Source: Natronorubrum halophilum (lineage in GTDB: Archaea > Halobacteriota > Halobacteria > Halobacteriales > Natrialbaceae). Taken from it: 64,000 nt of DNA. The notes below the pieces were generated by a model. That model made no database searches and had not been told where the DNA came from. It saw only the letters and a list, made by a program, of their open reading frames with translations. The stretch is taken from the NCBI RefSeq assembly GCF_003670115.1, contig NZ_QQTY01000003.1:644131-708130 (forward strand), written 5' to 3'. The position numbers and the translations under genes were made by a program. Below are positions 62,653 to 64,000 of this stretch, in pieces (position 1 is the stretch's first letter; every line of letters begins with the position of its first letter).

Positions 62653-63351
62653 ATGAGCGATCACCCATCTCGGCGACACGTACTTGGGATAACTAGTGGT
62701 GCAATTGGAACTGGACTTGCCGGTTGTCTGACCGAAGACGACCAATCGGAGAACGACACCAACTCGGATGAAGGGGCTACTAACTCGAGCAAGGATCTCG
62801 ACAATGAGAGCAATGAAACGGATTCAAACTCTGGAAACGAGAGCAGCCCTGATGAAACGGATAGTACGTCTGAGAGTGTAGCCGAAGTGACTATGGTGAC
62901 AAATGACTATGGAACTCACTTCGAGCCCCATGTCGCTGAAATCGAACCTGGAGAGACAATCACGTGGACGCTCGAGAGCGGTTCTCATACGACGACCGCT
63001 TATGCACCGGCGAACGACAAGCCCCAGCGGATTCCTGATGACGCTAAGGCATGGGATAGCGGGGAAGTCGACGACCAAGGGGCAACCTTTGAACACACAT
63101 TCGAAACTGAAGGGGTCTATGACTATTACTGTCGCCCACACGAAAACACAGGGATGCTCGGGTGCGTTGTCGTCGGTGATCCCCGGCTTGACGACCAGCC
63201 TGGAATGGCCGAGCCGCAGTCTGAATTACCCGACGGTACTCACGAGAAGATCCGCGAACTGAATGAGATGGTTCGAAGCGGTGGTGACAGCGGGCACGGT
63301 GGACACGAAAGTAGCGAAGACGGGGACGGCAGCCACGAAGATGGCCATTGA
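62653..63351 (+). CDS. Halocyanin-like blue copper lipoprotein
   Basis: The 232-residue protein has a Tat-like signal RRHVLGITSG and lipobox LAGC, then a long Asn/Ser/Asp/Glu-rich linker (about 30-75). The plastocyanin domain follows: copper ligands are a histidine in SGSHTTTAY and C, H and M in YYCRPHENTGMLG. The C-terminus is a Gly/His/Ser/Asp tail. It carries electrons at the outer membrane face in haloarchaeal respiration. It sits between two IS ends. Confidence 0.92.
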   Translation: MSDHPSRRHVLGITSGAIGTGLAGCLTEDDQSENDTNSDEGATNSSKDLDNESNETDSNSGNESSPDETDSTSESVAEVTMVTNDYGTHFEPHVAEIEPGETITWTLESGSHTTTAYAPANDKPQRIPDDAKAWDSGEVDDQGATFEHTFETEGVYDYYCRPHENTGMLGCVVVGDPRLDDQPGMAEPQSELPDGTHEKIRELNEMVRSGGDSGHGGHESSEDGDGSHEDGH

Positions 63352-63406
63352 CAGTAGCCGATGGTAATATTATCATAAGTACTCAATCCGAGAAGATACG
63401 CTGATC

Positions 63407-64000
63407 GGCACTGTCTAGTTCTGTACCTCCTCGATCGGCGTCTTTCCATCGAGAGCTTGATGCGGTCTCTGATGGTTGTAGTAATGCATAAACTGTTCAA
63501 GCCACTCGCGGACGCTCGATCGACTGCCCACCCACGAATTATGAAAGCGGTCGGTTCGGATTTTGAGAGTGTGAAACCACTTTTCGATGAGGTTTCGGTC
63601 GGTATAGTTGACCTGGCCGCTCAATCCTACTCGAGCAAGGGCAGTCCGGTAGCCGAATTGATCAACGAGAAACTCAGCATCCGAAAGATCGTGTTTCTCG
63701 GTGAGTCGATGGAGAAACGCAGCCGCCGGATCGGTGCCATGCCGCCCAAATAACGCAACATCGAGAATCAACTTTGTCTCGATGTCTATTGCAGCGTACA
63801 ACCAAGACCATTCGCCGTTAATCTTGACAGCGGTTTCGTCAACGGCGACCCGCTTCGGCTGTGCCTCAGTCAGGTCGCGTCGGCTGTCAGCTAGCCGATG
63901 AATCCAGCCCCAAACCGCTCCATGAGAGCGTTGAACGCCTAATTCCGCTAAAATCGTTGTTGTCTCCCGAAGCGAGCAACCAGTCTGATGGAGGCGGACG
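63407..64000 (-). mobile_element. Intact-looking IS element, cut by the window edge
   Basis: The right terminal sequence GGCACTGTCTAGTTCTGTAC starts at 63407 and the transposase gene runs to the window edge. This is the reference copy for the four decayed relatives in the window. The left end lies outside. Confidence 0.85.
63415..64000 (-). CDS. DDE transposase (IS6-like haloarchaeal family), 5' end outside window
   Basis: The open frame covers about 195 residues: VRLHQTGCSLRETTTILAEL, GVQRSHGAVWGWIHRLAD (helix-turn-helix region), then the DDE core with VAVDETAVKINGEWSWLYAA (first Asp), DAEFLVDQFG (second Asp) and DRNLIEKWFHTLKIRTDRFH (Glu), ending HQRPHQALDGKTPIEEVQN. No internal stops are present, so it may be active. 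The family is inferred from the W-rich WSWLYAAID core and short total length. Confidence 0.87.
   Translation of the reverse strand, partial: VRLHQTGCSLRETTTILAELGVQRSHGAVWGWIHRLADSRRDLTEAQPKRVAVDETAVKINGEWSWLYAAIDIETKLILDVALFGRHGTDPAAAFLHRLTEKHDLSDAEFLVDQFGYRTALARVGLSGQVNYTDRNLIEKWFHTLKIRTDRFHNSWVGSRSSVREWLEQFMHYYNHQRPHQALDGKTPIEEVQN

Overview
The window comes from a haloarchaeon (class Halobacteria). The proteins are strongly acidic and secreted ones carry twin-arginine (Tat) signals, several with a lipobox. Typical haloarchaeal families are present: a TrmB sugar regulator, an HTH_10 (Bat-type) regulator, a TFB fragment, a halocyanin, a PGF-CTERM surface protein and haloarchaeal DDE-transposase insertion sequences. 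Many genes have a TATA-like box about 27 bases before the start codon, as expected for leaderless archaeal mRNAs. No rRNA, tRNA or CRISPR array was seen.

Layout. (1) 1-6.9 kb: an acetone/acetophenone-carboxylase-like operon (hydantoinase A-like, hydantoinase B-like, small zinc subunit cut by the window edge), divergent from a thiolase that is followed by an IclR regulator. (2) 6.9-14 kb: a decayed accessory zone with a transposase relic, a winged-helix relic, a TFB fragment, a PGF-CTERM protein, an AstE/AspA-like Tat enzyme, a dead VapC, a DUF234 ATPase and an IS200/605-type end relic. (3) 14-26.5 kb: a GC-rich alpha-glucan/sugar locus with a GH15-like glucosidase, a debranching enzyme, a MalEFG-type ABC transporter with two MalK-type ATPases, a divergent TrmB regulator, a sugar isomerase/epimerase and a 2-hydroxyacid dehydrogenase. 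A ruined GH38-like gene lies in the divergent gap. (4) 26.8-33.7 kb: a Dpp/Opp-type transporter operon with fused ATPases, two permeases, a coupled 57-residue ORF and a binding protein whose segments look circularly permuted, preceded by a Bat-type regulator. (5) 33.8-35.8 kb: an A/T-rich luciferase-like oxidoreductase flanked by IS relics. (6) 36-58 kb: a catabolic island with two GH105-like unsaturated-glycuronyl hydrolases, a KdgF-like cupin, an HpcH/HpaI aldolase, a KGSADH-like aldehyde dehydrogenase, an atypical SDR, VOC proteins, a DMT permease, a set of CoA-thioester enzymes (CaiB, acyl-CoA dehydrogenase, enoyl-CoA hydratase, MaoC, acyl-CoA ligase), a second sugar ABC operon and a second IclR regulator. 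(7) 58-64 kb: IS copies in several stages of decay around a truncated D-aminoacylase-like gene, an M14 carboxypeptidase and a halocyanin.

How it fits together. Regions 1, 3, 4 and 6 are catabolic modules, each with its own local regulator. The most coherent new hypothesis is region 6: imported oligo-uronides are cut by the GH105 pair, linearised by the KdgF-like cupin and finished by the aldolase and aldehyde dehydrogenase, while the CoA enzymes handle an attached or co-occurring acid. The oddest single protein is the permuted binding protein in region 4. All function calls were made by reading motifs; no database search was run.
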